Shown here one piece after another: positions 8,315 to 16,461 of a stretch of DNA of 33,356 nt (within the stretch, counting starts at the first letter, position 1; each line of letters opens with the position of its first letter). The position numbers and the translations under genes are program-made. The notes under the pieces are model-generated. The model ran no database searches. It was not told the origin of the DNA and worked only from the letters and a program-made list of their open reading frames with translations. This DNA comes from Candidatus Geocrenenecus dongiae (GTDB lineage: Archaea; Thermoproteota; Nitrososphaeria_A; Caldarchaeales; Wolframiiraptoraceae): NCBI GenBank assembly GCA_023267855.1, contig JALNLN010000017.1, positions 1 to 33,356 on the forward strand, written 5' to 3'.

Positions 8315-8971
8315 TTACTCATTCTTCTGTTTTAATATACTTATTGCAGCGGATCCTGCAGCTATAACGGGATCTATGATTGGTATAGATGTTATTTCTT
8401 TGGCTATTTTCTTAAAACCGATCGTTGTGAAACCAGTACAAGCTAGCACTATGACTTCAACATCATATTTTAATAATCTTCTTAATGCATTTATAGATTC
8501 AATTCTCCCTTCCTCACTCATCAAATCAACTACATTTCTAACGTTTTCCGGACGTTCTTCTGCAATCAAGTGAGGTCCTAGAATTTTTCTAATTATCTTA
8601 GGAACTTCTTCGGTAATCTTTATAACACCTACTCTTTCTCCATATGCTAAGGCTAGGGATGCTGAGGCTGAACCTGCTCCAATAATAGGTATCTTGAAAA
8701 TCCTTCTTGCTTCAGCGACCGCAGGATCTCCTGCGCAACTTATAATGACGGCGTTAACATTCATATCTTGAAATTCTTTTATTAGTTTTAAAATTTTATG
8801 TTTAGCTAATTCTTCACTTTTAAGATCATATATTCCTTCAGGCTGATCTTCGATACATTTTGTTATCACCTTTAATTCTGGGAATGTTTTTTCAATTATT
8901 TTTCCATGTAGATTTAGTTTTTCTTCATCATCTATAGTTAAAACTCTTATAAGTCCTATGGTATATGTCAA
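8315..8971 (-). CDS. Asp/Glu/hydantoin racemase superfamily protein
   Basis: It has the two-cysteine racemase plan: VIISCAGDP (Cys about residue 79) and IVLACTGFT (Cys about 178), each in a beta-strand-turn context. It opens IGLIRVLTIDD and includes CIEDQPEGIYD, typical of hydantoin-racemase relatives. The length of 218 residues is normal. The start is uncertain: I prefer the TTG at 8971, because GAGGTG lies 6 nt upstream and homologues begin just before IGLIRV. A GTG at 8995 would overlap the DUF1177 gene by 14 nt, and another GTG lies at 8980. The gene sits between the DUF1177 and DUF917 genes in one transcript. The likely reaction is racemisation of an amino acid, or of the 5-position of a hydantoin-like ring; the substrate is not evident. 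Confidence 0.82.
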   Translation of the reverse strand: MTYTIGLIRVLTIDDEEKLNLHGKIIEKTFPELKVITKCIEDQPEGIYDLKSEELAKHKILKLIKEFQDMNVNAVIISCAGDPAVAEARRIFKIPIIGAGSASASLALAYGERVGVIKITEEVPKIIRKILGPHLIAEERPENVRNVVDLMSEEGRIESINALRRLLKYDVEVIVLACTGFTTIGFKKIAKEITSIPIIDPVIAAGSAAISILKQKNE

Positions 8972-8981
8972 GATCTGCACC

Positions 8982-9929
8982 TCATTCAGGAGCACCTTTT
9001 TTCATAATATCTCTAAGAGAACCGTGAATTGCTAAAATAGTTTTCCATTCTTCTTCATCATAAAATCTGACCCTACCTCTACTAAACTGCTTAGCAACTT
9101 CTACAACAAACCTTGTAGCATTTTCTAAACTAATGATGTTTGTTGCTCCAGTCGCTGAGCCCGGCACAACCATTCTCGTAGTTATAGCAACTCCTACAAC
9201 AGGCGCTCTCGTATATAGCCAAGGTTGCATCATACTATTCAGGTGATAAACATTGGTTGAGTATGGTAATATGTCTTGCATTGTTATAGGAACTATGACG
9301 GGCGGCTCTCCAGTTACTTTAATGTATATGTCTATAAGTTCTTCACTAACTTTGAGTATCCATCCTTCCTTAACGGTAGGAGTTATTGCAAAACCTGTAT
9401 GATTAATTACTAAATTTGCTTTGGTTGCATCAACTGAGAGAATTGCATCCATATCAGCTGATACTTCTTTTTTTAGAAGAGTAAAAATATCGATAGGAGT
9501 ATCCATCATCGGTGCTGGCTTATGAGGTCTCGTTGGAGCGTTGGGACATATGTGTGTCGTTATTTTTATGTCACCTAAGATTACTTCCTCCCTGTTCTTC
9601 ATCTCAGCAATCTTATATGCAGCCGCTAAAGCTACTATTGCACCGTCGGCATCTGAAACAAGTCCAATCTCGCTCGGTCTAGCACCTATCCCACCTAACC
9701 TTCCAACTATACCTAGAGTCTGGTAGGTGCCTCCAGAAATTTTCCCACTAGCTCCAGGAATAGTAATAGTTATAAAATCTGTAGAACTTTTTTCACTTTT
9801 AATGGTTTCAACATCTACTATAATATCTTTAAAACCCTGATCTATGAAGAATCTCCTTATTTTCTCACCACTAACATTGGGATTATCTAGTATGTCTATA
9901 ATTTGCAAGACGTGTTTAAGAGTTGACAT
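8982..9929 (-). CDS. DUF1177 family protein
   Basis: The 315 residues match a family of unknown function. Recognisable blocks are TITIPGASGK, GRLGGIGARPSEIGLVSDAD, ICPNAPTRPHKPAPMMDTP, GFAITPTVKEGWILKVS and YHLNSMMQPWLYTRAPV. It has no signal peptide or membrane helix, so it is cytosolic. His and Asp residues in THICPNAPTRPHKP might be metal or substrate ligands, but this is a guess. The start ATG has GAGGT about 9 nt upstream. It lies 67 nt after the binding protein and is the first cytoplasmic gene of the operon. As I recall, DUF1177 genes also occur next to AroM genes and peptide transporters in bacteria, which agrees with the neighbourhood here. Confidence 0.83.
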   Translation of the reverse strand: MSTLKHVLQIIDILDNPNVSGEKIRRFFIDQGFKDIIVDVETIKSEKSSTDFITITIPGASGKISGGTYQTLGIVGRLGGIGARPSEIGLVSDADGAIVALAAAYKIAEMKNREEVILGDIKITTHICPNAPTRPHKPAPMMDTPIDIFTLLKKEVSADMDAILSVDATKANLVINHTGFAITPTVKEGWILKVSEELIDIYIKVTGEPPVIVPITMQDILPYSTNVYHLNSMMQPWLYTRAPVVGVAITTRMVVPGSATGATNIISLENATRFVVEVAKQFSRGRVRFYDEEEWKTILAIHGSLRDIMKKGAPE

Positions 9930-9996
9930 AGATCTTTACCTCTATTTCTAGATTCAGAATATAAATAAAAATTGATAAAGTTTAAAATGAAGATTT

Positions 9997-11919
9997 TTAT
10001 GTTTTGGTTTTTCGCACTCTTTGAATGGCGTAGGTGATGGAGCCAACGGCAATTATGACCGCGACAGCTACGATCGCGTAAACCCATTCAGGAATTACTG
10101 GAACTTCTACCGGTTTTACAGTTGGCGTCGTCATCACGACAGTTGTTACCTCAGGTCTAGTCATAGTAGTTACAATTGTTGTACCTGGCTGAACTATAGT
10201 AGTCACTTCAGTTTTCTCAACAGTGATAACCTCAGTTCTTATAGGCGCCTTAACCCAATAGATCTTCTCTAGATTGAGGTAACCTGTACCCATCCCATGC
10301 TCCCATGCTCCAGGATCAAGTTCATCGGTGAAATCAAGATTAACAGCAGCTATAAATGTTCTTGAACATGTCCATACGGCTGGCTGATCTTCTACTAAGA
10401 TCTTCAAAGCCTCTCTTACAAGCTCAGCTTCTTTCTCTTTATCGATTTCGAATTCAGCCTTAAAGATTAGTTCATTAAACTTTGGATTATTATAACCCAT
10501 AGCATTCGACCATGAAGCTCTAACGATCCCTCTTTCAGTATAGTATCTAATGAAAAATGTTGGACCTGGACCGTGAACGAAGGGGAAGATACTCATATCG
10601 AAGTCCCAGTTCTTAAATACTCTTTCATGCCATGCTGCGGTATCTAATGCTACTATTTCAACAGCTATACCTACTTGTGCTAGGAAATCTCTTATCAGTT
10701 CTGCTTCTTTAAGATAGAATGGATAAGAAACAGAATCTATCATTAGCCTTAACTTAAACCTTATGCCATCTGGACCGCGTGGATAGCCTGCTTCATCTAA
10801 TAGTCTTTCCGCGAGTGCAGGATCGTATGCAGGCTGATTTATACCTGGATTATATCGAGCTACTGCTGGAGCGCTAGATACAACCGTATCTAAAGCTTCA
10901 ACTCTGTTAAAGTATACTACTTCAGCTATCTTCTTACGATCTATCGCTGCAGCTATAGCTTTTCTAACTTTTACATCTTTTAATGGGGCTGGTCCATGTG
11001 GATGTAGATTGAATCCTACGACATCTAGAGAACCTCCAGGACTGGGGAAGAACCATACTCTCTTTCCAACTAATTGTCCGAGACCTATCTTCTCTTGTAA
11101 GCTTACAGCATCAGACATTGCTAAACCATAAGTCCATATAAAGTCGATTTCACCTTTCTCAAATGCTAGTGTTAATGCTGGAGAAGTCTTTATTATCTTG
11201 AAGATTATTCTATCTAAGTATGGTAAACCTTTCTTCCAGTAGTTTTCATTTCTTTCTAAGACTATGTATTCGCCTTTCTTCCATTCTTTGAATTTGAATG
11301 GTCCTGTACCAATTGGTTTAGTATTATATGGGTTATTAGCAATATCGGTACCTTCATATAAATGCTTTGGACTAATATTTATTCCAGAGCCGCCGAAGTA
11401 GCCTGGATAGAATGCAGGAGCCCATGTAGTATTAAATCTAAATATCACAGTATAGTCGTCAGGTGTCTCAACGGCTTTTACATATGTTTTCATCATATAG
11501 GCTACAAAACTATTAAATACTGGTGCAACCTGCTCATAAGTGAATTTTACGTCTGCAGATGTAAATGGTTTACCATCATGCCATGTTGCATTTCTAACTA
11601 GATGAAAGATAATAGTCATACCACCATCAGGTTCTTTAATCACTTCCCAAGATTCTGCTAATTCAGGTTTCCATTCTAACGTCTCAGGATCAAAACTGAC
11701 CAAAGAATTACCTATTTGACGGACTACTTGATAAAATACCCAAGTTGGGGGTCCGCTTAAAGCTAGATGAGGTGGCTCGGAACTTAATCCAATTATAAGT
11801 GTTCCACCATGTCTTGGCTGAGCTTCTAATACTGGTAGATTAGAAACAATTATTAACATTACTGATAGAATTATCGATACAAACACAAGCTTAATTTTCT
11901 TATTCATCTCAATCCACAT
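9997..11919 (-). CDS. Peptide/nickel-type ABC transporter substrate-binding protein with C-terminal membrane anchor
   Basis: A 640-residue extracellular solute-binding protein of family 5. A signal-like hydrophobic N-terminus (IKLVFVSIILSVMLIIVSNLP) ends near LEAQPRHGG. The body has family hallmarks: GTLIIGLSSEP, PELAESWEV, FHLVRNATWHDGKPFTSADVKFTYE, GTGPFKFKEW, VRKAIAAAIDRK and AERLLDEAGYPRG. The last ~70 residues are a Thr/Val-rich stalk and one membrane helix (about 610-630) followed by RKTKT, the usual archaeal way to tether a binding protein outside the cell. An in-frame ATG at 11907 is an alternative start. It heads the operon behind a good TATA box, so it is probably the most highly expressed gene. 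Its ligand would define the pathway of the DUF1177, racemase and DUF917 genes. Confidence 0.92.
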   Translation of the reverse strand: MWIEMNKKIKLVFVSIILSVMLIIVSNLPVLEAQPRHGGTLIIGLSSEPPHLALSGPPTWVFYQVVRQIGNSLVSFDPETLEWKPELAESWEVIKEPDGGMTIIFHLVRNATWHDGKPFTSADVKFTYEQVAPVFNSFVAYMMKTYVKAVETPDDYTVIFRFNTTWAPAFYPGYFGGSGINISPKHLYEGTDIANNPYNTKPIGTGPFKFKEWKKGEYIVLERNENYWKKGLPYLDRIIFKIIKTSPALTLAFEKGEIDFIWTYGLAMSDAVSLQEKIGLGQLVGKRVWFFPSPGGSLDVVGFNLHPHGPAPLKDVKVRKAIAAAIDRKKIAEVVYFNRVEALDTVVSSAPAVARYNPGINQPAYDPALAERLLDEAGYPRGPDGIRFKLRLMIDSVSYPFYLKEAELIRDFLAQVGIAVEIVALDTAAWHERVFKNWDFDMSIFPFVHGPGPTFFIRYYTERGIVRASWSNAMGYNNPKFNELIFKAEFEIDKEKEAELVREALKILVEDQPAVWTCSRTFIAAVNLDFTDELDPGAWEHGMGTGYLNLEKIYWVKAPIRTEVITVEKTEVTTIVQPGTTIVTTMTRPEVTTVVMTTPTVKPVEVPVIPEWVYAIVAVAVIIAVGSITYAIQRVRKTKT

Positions 11920-11940
11920 TTTCTATCAATTCACTAACTT

Positions 11941-11950
11941 TATTTAAGCC
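11941..11950 (-). promoter_or_regulatory. TATA box of the Dpp/DUF1177/DUF917 operon
   Basis: GGCTTAAATA on the minus strand, centred about 26 nt upstream of the ATG at 11919, so the mRNA should be leaderless or nearly so. It is the best promoter candidate for the eight-gene unit ending at 3231. Confidence 0.6.
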
Positions 11951-12274
11951 TTTCTGTTAACTATTAATAGAGAAAACTATTACAACAAAATATATTTATA
12001 CTCCACGACTTGTGCAACTTGGCTAATCCTACGCCGAATTTCACGCGACCGTCAACAGTTATTCTAAAATATTCGGCTTTGTTCTCAATAAAGATGTAAC
12101 GTTAGTTGGAAGATAAAAGGGTTGCTATAGCAGAATTGGTCAAATGTATCATTGGATCTAAATTTTAGTTAATGATGATTTACTAGAATTAGTATGAGAA
12201 AGATAAGTAAATCTAATCTTCCAGACCTCGTCGCTACGGAACGTAATTACTGTGTAGTTGAGAATGTTTGATTG
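11951..12274. other. Non-coding spacer between the operon promoter and the PLP decarboxylase end
   Basis: About 320 nt without a convincing gene. It includes a locally CG-richer patch (about 12025-12055) in otherwise AT-rich DNA. I looked for tRNA-like arms and inverted repeats and saw none that hold up. Confidence 0.4.
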
Positions 12275-13777
12275 TTATACTCCTTTTTTGAATAACTGGA
12301 TTACTATGTAGTTTACTAGTAGTTCTGTTATAGCTGGAGGTAGAGAATTGAATACTTGGTTTATTAAAGCCATTTCTTTAGGTAAACCTTTGTCTAGATT
12401 GAATGCTTCGAGAAGCTTCGGCCCATATATTTCTAGAAGTTTTTCTGCTTCTTTGAGTAGTTTGCTGAGCATTGGTATATCTATTTCTTCTGGAGTAACT
12501 AAGCTCATTATCAAACCTAAGCTTTCCACTAATCCTTCAACATCTGTTGGAGGGATCTTTAGTAGCTCGGAAGTACCCTCTTCCAAGTCTTTCAACATTT
12601 CATCAACAAGTTTTTCGTGGATAGGTGTGATTGTAAGATGTATGCTTGGAGGGACACCCATCTCCGGTACACCTTTCTGAGCTAGAAAATACCACCCCCT
12701 CCTAATCATATAGTCAGATAATCTGAATAAGTTGATGTTATCAGATGTAAATGCTATTATGACTGTTGGGTCTCCCATTATCTTGTAACCTATATCTCTC
12801 AATTTACTGGATACTTTATTTCTAGTGGTGATGATTTTCTTGGCTAGCTCTAAGTATCCTTTCTCTCCAAGCATATGGAGAACAGCCCATGTCGCTGCCA
12901 ATGGTCCTTCAGATCTAGAAGACAGGACCGCAGGGTTTACGATCGGGTAACCAGGCCACTTCAAGTTTACGTATTGGGAGAACATCTTGTAGAATTCTTT
13001 CCTAAACAAGATTACCGAAGCTCCAATAAGAGAATAGGCATACTTATGTGGATCTAGAGAGATTGATGAAACACCTTCAATTCTGAAATCGAATTCTGGT
13101 ATGTTTTCTCCCAATTTCTTCATGAATGGTAAGATAAATCCACCTACACATGCATCTACATGTAGCCAGACGTTCTTTTCTAAAGCTATCTCAGCCAGCT
13201 CACTGATCGGGTCAATTGTTCCGAAAGGCCAGTTGGGCGCTGACCCTACGATCATTGCTGTATTCTCAGTTAAGGCTTCGTTGATTGAGTCTACATCCGC
13301 CCTATACGTCTCGGTATCTATTTTAACTCTTTTAACTTTTAGACCCATGTACTCAGCAGCTTTATCGTAGCATGGATGAGCTGTAATAGGCATAACTATC
13401 TCAGGAATAGTTATGAACCCTTTATCGAGTATGAATTTATCTCTAGCAGCTTTGACAGCTAAGAAGACGCTCTCCGTACCTCCGAAAGTATATGTTCCAA
13501 CCACATCTCCATCTCCATGCATCAAGGATGCCGCTATATCTACTATGTCTTTCTCCATTCTAATAGCACTTGGAAATTCAGTGAAGTCTAACATGTTTTT
13601 ATCCATAAACATCTTGAAAGCATCGTATGCTACCTTCTTCAATTCATCTAACCCCGTCTCGAAAGCTATAGTAAACAATCTCCCACTAAGAGGGTCTGCA
13701 TCATCTATAGAGTACTCTCTCAATTTCTGGAATACCTCATCTCTTGTAAGAGGTTCAATAGGTAGCTTCTTTCTCAT
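12275..13777 (-). CDS. PLP-dependent decarboxylase / sphingosine-1-phosphate lyase-like enzyme with helical C-terminal extension
   Basis: A fold-type I PLP enzyme of the group II decarboxylase/S1P lyase family. Visible motifs are MHGDGDVVGTYTFGGTES (phosphate-binding and substrate loop), TAHPCYDKAAEYMGL (His stacking on PLP), HVDACVGG (Asp for the pyridine nitrogen, about 208) and SLDPHKYAYSLIGAS (Schiff-base Lys, about 245). The core ends near residue 400. About 90 further residues, mainly amphipathic helix, run to LFKKGV. The ATG at 13777 is preferred over an in-frame TTG at 13816, because the TTG lies inside or next to the TATA box and homologues start at MRKKLP. It could act on an aromatic or acidic amino acid, like archaeal MfnA, or on a phosphorylated long-chain amine; the sequence does not decide. 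Confidence 0.82.
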   Translation of the reverse strand: MRKKLPIEPLTRDEVFQKLREYSIDDADPLSGRLFTIAFETGLDELKKVAYDAFKMFMDKNMLDFTEFPSAIRMEKDIVDIAASLMHGDGDVVGTYTFGGTESVFLAVKAARDKFILDKGFITIPEIVMPITAHPCYDKAAEYMGLKVKRVKIDTETYRADVDSINEALTENTAMIVGSAPNWPFGTIDPISELAEIALEKNVWLHVDACVGGFILPFMKKLGENIPEFDFRIEGVSSISLDPHKYAYSLIGASVILFRKEFYKMFSQYVNLKWPGYPIVNPAVLSSRSEGPLAATWAVLHMLGEKGYLELAKKIITTRNKVSSKLRDIGYKIMGDPTVIIAFTSDNINLFRLSDYMIRRGWYFLAQKGVPEMGVPPSIHLTITPIHEKLVDEMLKDLEEGTSELLKIPPTDVEGLVESLGLIMSLVTPEEIDIPMLSKLLKEAEKLLEIYGPKLLEAFNLDKGLPKEMALINQVFNSLPPAITELLVNYIVIQLFKKGV

Positions 13778-13816
13778 ATAACTTAAATATTTTAGGTGAA
13801 TCTTAAGTTTTTCCAA

Positions 13817-13828
13817 AAAATATATTAA
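13817..13828 (-). promoter_or_regulatory. TATA box for the PLP decarboxylase gene
   Basis: TTAATATATTTT on the minus strand. Transcription would start near 13796, giving a leader of about 19 nt before the ATG at 13777. This argues against the upstream TTG start. Confidence 0.5.
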
Positions 13829-14140
13829 CAGAATTTCTGAATCCGTTTTAAGATTCTTCAGCTTTGCTGAATAATGTTGTAACTCAAAGATTAAAGAAGA
13901 GTAAAATTAATGCTGAATTGTATCACGTGAAACCAGTACGGAATGTGGCCGAAATTAATATTGAACTTAACTTTCAGGCAATAACCATGTGGATGAAGAA
14001 TGTGAAAAGTTGTAAAACATGAGTTTTGTTTTACTGGAAGCGACTTTATATGAAAGTTATATTGTATCCGAGTATAGTCTTATTCTTTTCAAGAGTCTAA
14101 AGAGATAAATGTTTAATTAGGTCTCATGATTTAGAATTAC
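13829..14140. other. Divergent intergenic region
   Basis: About 310 nt between two divergent genes. There is a possible TATA element, GTTTAATTAG at 14111-14120, for the arrestin-like gene. No further gene, repeat or structured RNA is evident. Confidence 0.4.
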
Positions 14141-14149
14141 GGAGCGCTC

Positions 14150-14740
14150 ATGTCTTTCTTGAAAAAGCTAGCTGAGAAAGTTACGCCTCCGAGAGTTAGC
14201 GTGAAGTTAAGTCTCAGCGAGAGTGTCTTTTTCCTCGGTGGAAATGTTAAGGGAGAGTTGCTTGTATCTTCTGACGAAGATTTTGATGCAGAAGAGATCA
14301 GGTGCGAGATGCAGTGCGTTGAGTCAGCGAAAGTTCTAAAACGATTCTACGATCCAGGTCTGAAGAGAGAGGTTGTCAGAGAGGTTTGGGAATCTGCGAC
14401 ACTCCACTCCGCCAGAGTTAGTCTCAGCGGACCAATCCGTATCTCAAAAGGTTTTTCAGAGAAATTTCCTTTCAGCATCTTGATCCCAATAACATTAAAG
14501 CCGACGTCAAAAAGTATGGATAGAAATGTTTCATGGACCATTAAGGGCGTCGTAGCGGTTAAGGGTAGACCAGACGCCGTCAGCCCCACTCTGGAGATAC
14601 AAGTTGCCCAACCCACAGCTCCACCTATTGTAAAAGAGATAATCCGTGAAGTAGTAATGGTCCCATGTAAGTACTGCGGCACCCTCTTTCCACAGACAGA
14701 TACGGTGTGCCCAAACTGCGGTGCCAAAAGAACTATGTAA
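14150..14740 (+). CDS. Arrestin-like (Spo0M/Vps26-fold) domain protein with C-terminal zinc ribbon
   Basis: Residues 1-155 form an all-beta domain with arrestin-N features: VKLSLSESVFFLGGNVKGELLV, an EEIRCEMQCVES strand pair, the FPFSILIPITLKPT segment and VSWTIKGVVAV. This is the plan of Spo0M and arrestin/Vps26 relatives. After a proline-rich linker and a short helix, residues 173-190 form a zinc ribbon (C-x2-C, C-x2-C: Cys173, 176, 187, 190). There is no signal peptide or membrane segment. The start ATG has GGAG 5 nt upstream. It converges on the SPFH operon with only ~95 nt between stops. Zinc ribbons of the same type also end the SPFH protein, so the two may share partners. The fold call is good; the link to the operon is inference. 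Confidence 0.75.
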   Translation: MSFLKKLAEKVTPPRVSVKLSLSESVFFLGGNVKGELLVSSDEDFDAEEIRCEMQCVESAKVLKRFYDPGLKREVVREVWESATLHSARVSLSGPIRISKGFSEKFPFSILIPITLKPTSKSMDRNVSWTIKGVVAVKGRPDAVSPTLEIQVAQPTAPPIVKEIIREVVMVPCKYCGTLFPQTDTVCPNCGAKRTM

Positions 14741-14835
14741 TCATTCTTCATCAACGCATGTAATTAATGGAAACTTAAAGTCGGATAATGTTCTTTCTAT
14801 AGATTGATGTATCCACCAGCCTATATCCGTATATC

Positions 14836-15867
14836 TTATTGAGCTATCTTCTCTCCACAGTTTGGACAGAACTTGGCTCCTACTTGAACTTCGCTTCCAC
14901 ATTTTAAACATCTGTTAGATGCTTGGAGTGGGCTTCCACAGTTTATACAGAACTTTGCTCCCATAGGATTGATTGTCCCACATTTTTGGCAAGAAGGTCC
15001 AGAAGCTTGGAGTTGTGTTCCACAATTGCTACAGAATTTCGCCGTCTGCGGATTCTGAAAACCACATTTTGGGCAGAATATCATCGTCTGAGCTTGGGCG
15101 GCTTGAGGCTGGAATAGTGGTGGAATTATAGCTATGCCTGCTCCCATAGCAGCTCCAGAACTCTTCGATAGGCTTTCGGCAGCTTTTTGAATAGTCTCCA
15201 TTCTTAAAACTTCCGGTGCCTGGACACCTGTTCTGAGGTAGAAGATTCTATCCCTCCACTCGGGCGTCGTATCTATTCCCTCAAATTTTACGTCGATGAG
15301 CTCGAGTCCTATCTTCTTAAATGCATCGTAAAGAAGGTTCTTGGCTAGGAAGCTTGTCTCATCGAGCTTACCATATACCTCGATTAACGAGTATTGGCTT
15401 AGCGCGTCAATTAACCTCTCATTAAGGTATCCTCTCAAGAACTCTTGCAGCTTATCGGTCGTGTAGACCCCTTGACCACCCACAACTTCATTCACGAATA
15501 AGTTTGGATCTTCAATCCTGAACCAGAAGCTACCATAAAATTTGAGGGGTGCGAGTTCTCTAGTTTGACTCTGAGCACCAAATCTTCCCTGGAACTGTTT
15601 GAGGGAGACGAATACTACGGTCGCTCTGAATGGAATCTTATCGAAGCCGGATATTATGGACAGGGCTCTCGTGAGTAGCGGAAGGTTCACTGTTGTGAGA
15701 ACGTGTCTCCCAGCTCTGAAGACGTCATAAGCCTTACCATCTCTGAAGAAGACGGCCGCTTCATATTCATGGACTATCAGGTTATCTCCCCAGCTAATCT
15801 CCTCCGATGGATATCTCCAGACTATCTCTCCCTCCCTTGCCCCGATCCACTCAATTACCTTCGGCAT
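14836..15867 (-). CDS. SPFH-domain (YdjI / virion-core-like) protein with three C-terminal zinc ribbons
   Basis: The N-terminal ~240 residues match the SPFH-like YdjI family, sometimes labelled virion core protein: MPKVIEWIGAREGEIVWRYP, an EYEAAVFFRDGKAYDVFRAGRHVL strand set, TTVNLPLLTRAL, then the helical YLNERLIDALSQYSLIEV and FEGIDTTPEWRDRIF. An Ala/Gly/Gln-rich linker leads to three tandem zinc ribbons, each C-x2-C-x(11)-C-x2-C (FCPKCG..FCSNCG, SCQKCG..FCINCG, RCLKCG..FCPNCG). There is no membrane helix, so it would be peripheral. The ATG at 15867 is preferred, since family members begin MPKVIEW; an in-frame TTG lies at 15894. It is the last gene of the operon. In Bacillus the homologue YdjI works with PspA (YdjF) and the membrane proteins YdjG/YdjH. 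Confidence 0.88.
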   Translation of the reverse strand: MPKVIEWIGAREGEIVWRYPSEEISWGDNLIVHEYEAAVFFRDGKAYDVFRAGRHVLTTVNLPLLTRALSIISGFDKIPFRATVVFVSLKQFQGRFGAQSQTRELAPLKFYGSFWFRIEDPNLFVNEVVGGQGVYTTDKLQEFLRGYLNERLIDALSQYSLIEVYGKLDETSFLAKNLLYDAFKKIGLELIDVKFEGIDTTPEWRDRIFYLRTGVQAPEVLRMETIQKAAESLSKSSGAAMGAGIAIIPPLFQPQAAQAQTMIFCPKCGFQNPQTAKFCSNCGTQLQASGPSCQKCGTINPMGAKFCINCGSPLQASNRCLKCGSEVQVGAKFCPNCGEKIAQ

Positions 15868-15927
15868 TAAACCATCAACCTTGAATCTGATCAAATAATC
15901 TAATTAAGTGCTTTTAAACGTTTCTTA

Positions 15928-16461
15928 TCATTCGCTTAGCCCTCTAAGTATTTCTGTCCTTCGATCGATTATTTCTTCAAGTCTTCTCACACTTGTTAAA
16001 AGTTCTTCTACAGATTTCAGTAGATCTTCACGGGCTTCCAGTTTCTCGAATTTTCCAGCTAGCTCTTTCATATTCCTCGATTCCTCGATTAACATTAGAT
16101 CATGTTCAAGAATCTTGTCCAGTTTATCCTCTTTAACCTTCACTGCGTCAAATAATCCCGCATAGCCGGCTGGAGCTTTCTCTATCCTTACGATAATTCT
16201 ATCAAGTCTTGATAAGAATACTTCAAACTTTGGGACGTCTCTATCCTCTATCTTACCTAATTGAGCTAATTCAGTAAGCTTCATTCTAATAATGTCCTTG
16301 ACTTCCTTAAGCCTATTGGTTGCCTCCATTCTGACAAGCCTGTCGCTCTCTCTCCTAATCTCTTTCTCCTTATAACCCCTGTACCCTGGGATATAGCTTA
16401 GGATCTTTTCTGTAAGCGTCATTTCCTTCTTAACATTATCTAAATGTTTTCCTTTACTCAT
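15928..16461 (-). CDS. Short helical, coiled-coil-prone protein encoded upstream of the SPFH gene
   Basis: 177 residues, almost wholly charged amphipathic helix. A distinctive N-terminal patch, LSYIPGYRGYKEKEIRRESDRLVR, is followed by a long helix (LKEVKDIIRMKLTELA), a break with KFEVFLSRLDRIIVRIEKAPAGYAGLFDAVKVKEDKL, and a C-terminal coiled coil (EKLEAREDLLKSVEELLTSVRRL). There are no membrane segments or cysteines. The ATG at 16461 overlaps the preceding stop as ATGA and has a GGTGGAGAT ribosome site upstream; the GTG at 16476 is less likely. I recall short helical proteins with a PGYRGYKEKE patch next to SPFH genes in bacteria, but could not verify this. It occupies the place of PspA in the Bacillus operon, though it is shorter and not recognisably PspA. 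Confidence 0.7.
   Translation of the reverse strand: MSKGKHLDNVKKEMTLTEKILSYIPGYRGYKEKEIRRESDRLVRMEATNRLKEVKDIIRMKLTELAQLGKIEDRDVPKFEVFLSRLDRIIVRIEKAPAGYAGLFDAVKVKEDKLDKILEHDLMLIEESRNMKELAGKFEKLEAREDLLKSVEELLTSVRRLEEIIDRRTEILRGLSE

Noticed and set aside
10021-10272. Plus-strand open frame opposite the Thr-rich stalk of the binding protein
   Set aside because: Codon composition reflects the antisense of a repetitive stalk; the product is an implausible Tyr/Ser/Asn-rich string.
12100-12270. Possible tRNA-like sequence in the spacer
   Set aside because: No T-arm motif (GGTTCRAAT) and no matching acceptor ends could be found.
13413-13781. Plus-strand open frame opposite the PLP decarboxylase
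   Set aside because: It is a shadow of the motif-rich minus-strand gene.
13778-13816. TTG start giving 13 extra residues on the PLP decarboxylase
   Set aside because: It lies at the edge of the TATA box, so it would be upstream of the transcription start; homologues begin near the ATG at 13777.
14347-14754. Minus-strand open frame opposite the arrestin-like gene
   Set aside because: The plus strand has the arrestin fold pattern, an SD and a zinc ribbon; the opposite frame has none.
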